Of a stretch of 64,000 nt of DNA, positions 62,050-64,000 are shown in pieces. The stretch's first letter is position 1; the number at the start of each line of letters is the position of its first letter. Below the pieces are notes generated by a model that worked only from the letters and a program-made list of their open reading frames with translations, was not told the origin of the DNA and did not search any database. This DNA comes from TC-15 sp034437275 (GTDB taxonomy: Bacteria; Chloroflexota; Anaerolineae; Aggregatilineales; Aggregatilineaceae). A program made the translations under genes and the position numbers. The stretch is from contig DAOTUD010000185.1 in NCBI GenBank assembly GCA_034437275.1, positions 38,070-102,069 of the forward strand, written 5' to 3'.

Positions 62050-63120
62050 ATGACGATTCGAACTGCTCTAATCGGGGCAAGTTTTGCGAAGGAAGCCTAT
62101 CTTCCGGCCCTGGCTACCGTAGATGATGTCGATGTTGTGGCCATTGCGAGTGCGCGCCTTGAAAGTGCCCGCTCTGCTGCGCAAGCATTTGACGTGCCAA
62201 ATACCTATGACGACTGGCGTGAGATGCTCGACAGACATCCGGTTGATCTGGTCGGTATCGCTACGCCGGTTGTCTACCACGCACCAATGACATTGACTGC
62301 GCTGGAGGTGGGCGCGCATGTGATCTGTGAGAAACCGATGGCGATGAATAGTGACGAATCGCGCCAGATGCTTGAGAAAGCAGAAGCCCTGGGCCGCGTC
62401 CACATGATTGGCCACGAACTGCGTTTCAACCCGAACCGTCGCAGAATCAAACAGTTGATCGCGGACGAGTACATCGGGGATGTGCGTCACGTCAACATCG
62501 TGAACATTAGCGCGTCGTGGGGTGATCCTGCGTCCCGCCCGGTGAATGATTGGTGGTCGCTAGCCAGCATGGGGGGCGGTCGGCTGGGAGCCAATGGATC
62601 GCACCAGATCGATCTACTGCGTTTCTGGCTGGGTGATATTGGCGCGATCAGTGGTCAGCTGGCTACGATGGTCCCTGGCCGTATTGGCAAACACACTGGC
62701 GAACCCTGGACTGCAACCGCCGATGATCAAGTGAGCTTCACTGCCGAAATGGCGCAGGGTGCGATTGCTTCCGTGTTTCTGAGTGGTGCAGCTCGGCACG
62801 GCATTGGCAATCATGTCCAGATTTTCGGTAGTGAGGGTACAATCATGCTCTCGAATGCTGATGAGAAGCTGCTAGTCGCGCGCGCCGGGGAAGACTTCCA
62901 GGATATGAGCGAACCCGATCCGAACGCGGATCTTCCGGAGGTGGGCAAGGGAATCTGGAATGTGTCGTTTGTCGGTCTGATCCAGGAAGCGACCGCCGCG
63001 ATCCGAGAAAGACGAGCGTCGCGCGAAGGTGCTACTTTTGTCGATGGACACAAGTGCCAGCAGGCCATGGATGCGGTGCGCCAATCGTGGGCTGAGCGTC
63101 GCTGGATCACGCTCGATTAA
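62050..63120 (+). CDS. Gfo/Idh/MocA family oxidoreductase, second copy
   Basis: 356 residues. TALIGASFAKEAYLPALATV (about 5-24), GIATPVVYHAPMTLTALEVGAHVICEKPMAMN with E-K-P (about 95), GHELRFNPNRRRIKQLI and GGGRLGANGSHQIDLLRFWLGD (catalytic His in SHQID, about 185). NAD(P)-dependent sugar or polyol dehydrogenase fold. Differs clearly from the first copy, so the two probably act at different steps. Confidence 0.92.
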   Translation: MTIRTALIGASFAKEAYLPALATVDDVDVVAIASARLESARSAAQAFDVPNTYDDWREMLDRHPVDLVGIATPVVYHAPMTLTALEVGAHVICEKPMAMNSDESRQMLEKAEALGRVHMIGHELRFNPNRRRIKQLIADEYIGDVRHVNIVNISASWGDPASRPVNDWWSLASMGGGRLGANGSHQIDLLRFWLGDIGAISGQLATMVPGRIGKHTGEPWTATADDQVSFTAEMAQGAIASVFLSGAARHGIGNHVQIFGSEGTIMLSNADEKLLVARAGEDFQDMSEPDPNADLPEVGKGIWNVSFVGLIQEATAAIRERRASREGATFVDGHKCQQAMDAVRQSWAERRWITLD

Positions 63121-63169
63121 CGCCGCGCCAGTTTGATGCAGAATCTTTGAAACATGGGACAACAAAACA

Positions 63170-63907
63170 ATGAATATCGACCATTATCTTTCTCAACGTG
63201 CACAGCGTGTGCGTGGTTCACTCGGCAAGCAGACATCGGTGCCAATTCCCGGATTGATCAATCTGGGCAGCGGCACGCCGGATTTCCTGCCGCCGCAACT
63301 GGTCTTCGATGCAATGCATGGCGCGCTTACGGCAGGTCACGCCCAGTATACGGCATGGACTGGCATCCCTGAACTTCGTGCTGCAATTGCTGCCAAACTC
63401 AAATCAGAGAACAACGTCGTTGTAGATCCAGACGCCGAGATTATTGTGACGTCTGGTGCACAGGAAGCACTGATGGCGACATTGATGATGTTGCTTGATC
63501 CAGGGGACAATGCGTTAACACCCTCGCCCCATTATGACGAGTACTCGCGTGATGCCACTATTCTCGGTGGGATGTTAATGCCGGTACCGACTACGCTGGA
63601 AACGAATTTCACGATCGACGTAAACGATCTAGAGGCGGCGATTACCCCCCGCACAAAGGCACTGGTTATGGTCACACCCAATAACCCCACCGGCACGGTG
63701 CTGCCTGAAGCAACGCTGCGGGATATCGCAACACTGGCCCAACAACGTGATCTGGTCGTGATCGCTGACGAAATCTACGAATATTACGTATTCGATGAGT
63801 ACGAGCATGTGAGTCTTGCATCATTGCCGGGGATGCGCGACCGTACAATTACGATCAATAGTTTCTCCAAAACCGACATTCAGAGGGGGGTCTCCTCAAA
63901 AGTGTAG
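63170..63907 (+). pseudogene. Class I/II aminotransferase, interrupted at the PLP-lysine motif
   Basis: The frame reads a normal aminotransferase start (INLGSGTPDFLPPQ, TSGAQEALMATLMMLLDPGDN, TPNNPTGTV, IADEIYEYYVFDEY) up to TINSFSKT (PLP Lys at about residue 233). It then runs into 10 unrelated codons (DIQRGVSSKV) and a stop at 63907. The expected Y-x-x-x-G-x-R continuation and the C-terminal 150 residues are missing. The unrelated sequence belongs to a putative insertion element. The paralogue at 48759 shows what the missing part should look like. Confidence 0.8.
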
Positions 63908-64000
63908 AATTTCAAGATCGGCTCGCCGAGTAAGGTGGCAATCTGCAAATGAACAGCTTGCACATTGGTGACTAACCGTTGTCGCCGTTGGCCCAGCCAG
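63880..64000 (-). mobile_element. Putative insertion sequence edge with transposase C-terminus (partial)
   Basis: Starting exactly where the aminotransferase stops making sense, the minus strand carries an open frame to the window edge. It ends WLGQRRQRLVTNVQAVHLQI then ATLLGEPILKFYTFEETPL and TGA at 63880, like the basic C-terminus of IS4-group transposases. The element's other end, inverted repeats and target duplication lie outside the window, so the family is not assigned. Confidence 0.5.

Overview
The window looks like a chromosomal segment of a G+C-rich member of the Chloroflexota (Anaerolineae-like). I infer this from gene content, not from a marker tree: secreted proteins with Thr/Pro-rich linkers ending in LysM or SH3-like domains, PPC-repeat exoproteins, a DUF5679 zinc ribbon, an Os1348/NHLP-like small protein, a PSP1/RicT-type protein and a YugP-type peptidase. 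One tRNA is present, tRNA-Ala(GGC), with a near-consensus promoter. I saw no rRNA or CRISPR array.

Region 1 (about 1-30.6 kb) is mostly core metabolism and signalling. It starts with the end of an S51/cyanophycinase-like protein, then leuS, a structured leuS leader, a hidden 45-aa ORF and tRNA-Ala. Next come an M23 peptidase, an orphan NHLP-like protein and a LysM lipoprotein. A six-gene plus-strand run follows: PSP1 protein, PIG-L deacetylase, M20 amidohydrolase, S51-like protein, BtuF-like receptor and a PAS histidine kinase. After that are a lipid kinase, a response-regulator adenylate cyclase coupled to a deoxynucleoside kinase, and sdhB-sdhA with a fused SdhC/SdhD anchor. These are divergent from citrate synthase. 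A type I CoA-transferase is split around an S41 protease and a YugP peptidase. The region closes with a GAF protein, a cNMP-binding histidine kinase, transketolase, a DUF5679-TIR protein and a polyprenyl synthase.

Region 2 (about 30.6-34.8 kb) holds a decayed tyrosine-recombinase tail, roughly 0.7 kb without a credible gene, and two translationally coupled secreted PPC-repeat proteins. From here rightward third codon positions look less G+C-biased by eye.

Region 3 (about 34.8-64 kb) is one large catabolic locus. Two arms diverge from a GntR/FCD regulator at 54.1 kb. The minus-strand arm starts with two DUF4438 paralogues. It continues through a VOC protein, an Ldh2-type dehydrogenase, a degenerate and an intact aminotransferase, an AstE-like deacylase, an M20 peptidase, a hydantoinase-like amidohydrolase and an M14 carboxypeptidase. 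Then come a wrecked M24 peptidase, an imidazolonepropionase-like amidohydrolase, an MFS transporter, a DapA-like aldolase, an atypical SDR, a creatininase, a ketopantoate-reductase-like enzyme, an M32 carboxypeptidase and another SDR. The plus-strand arm encodes the regulator, an epimerase/dehydratase, a Gfo/Idh/MocA oxidoreductase, a peptide-type ABC importer (binding protein, DppB, frameshifted DppC; no ATPase seen), a TIM-barrel-like protein, a second Gfo/Idh/MocA enzyme and an aminotransferase broken by an apparent insertion sequence at the right edge. Many genes overlap by ATGA or GTGA. Taken together the locus reads as an uptake and breakdown route for an amide-, peptide- or cyclic-ureide-like compound. 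Three genes in it are damaged (M24, dppC, terminal aminotransferase), so it may be decaying or being remodelled.
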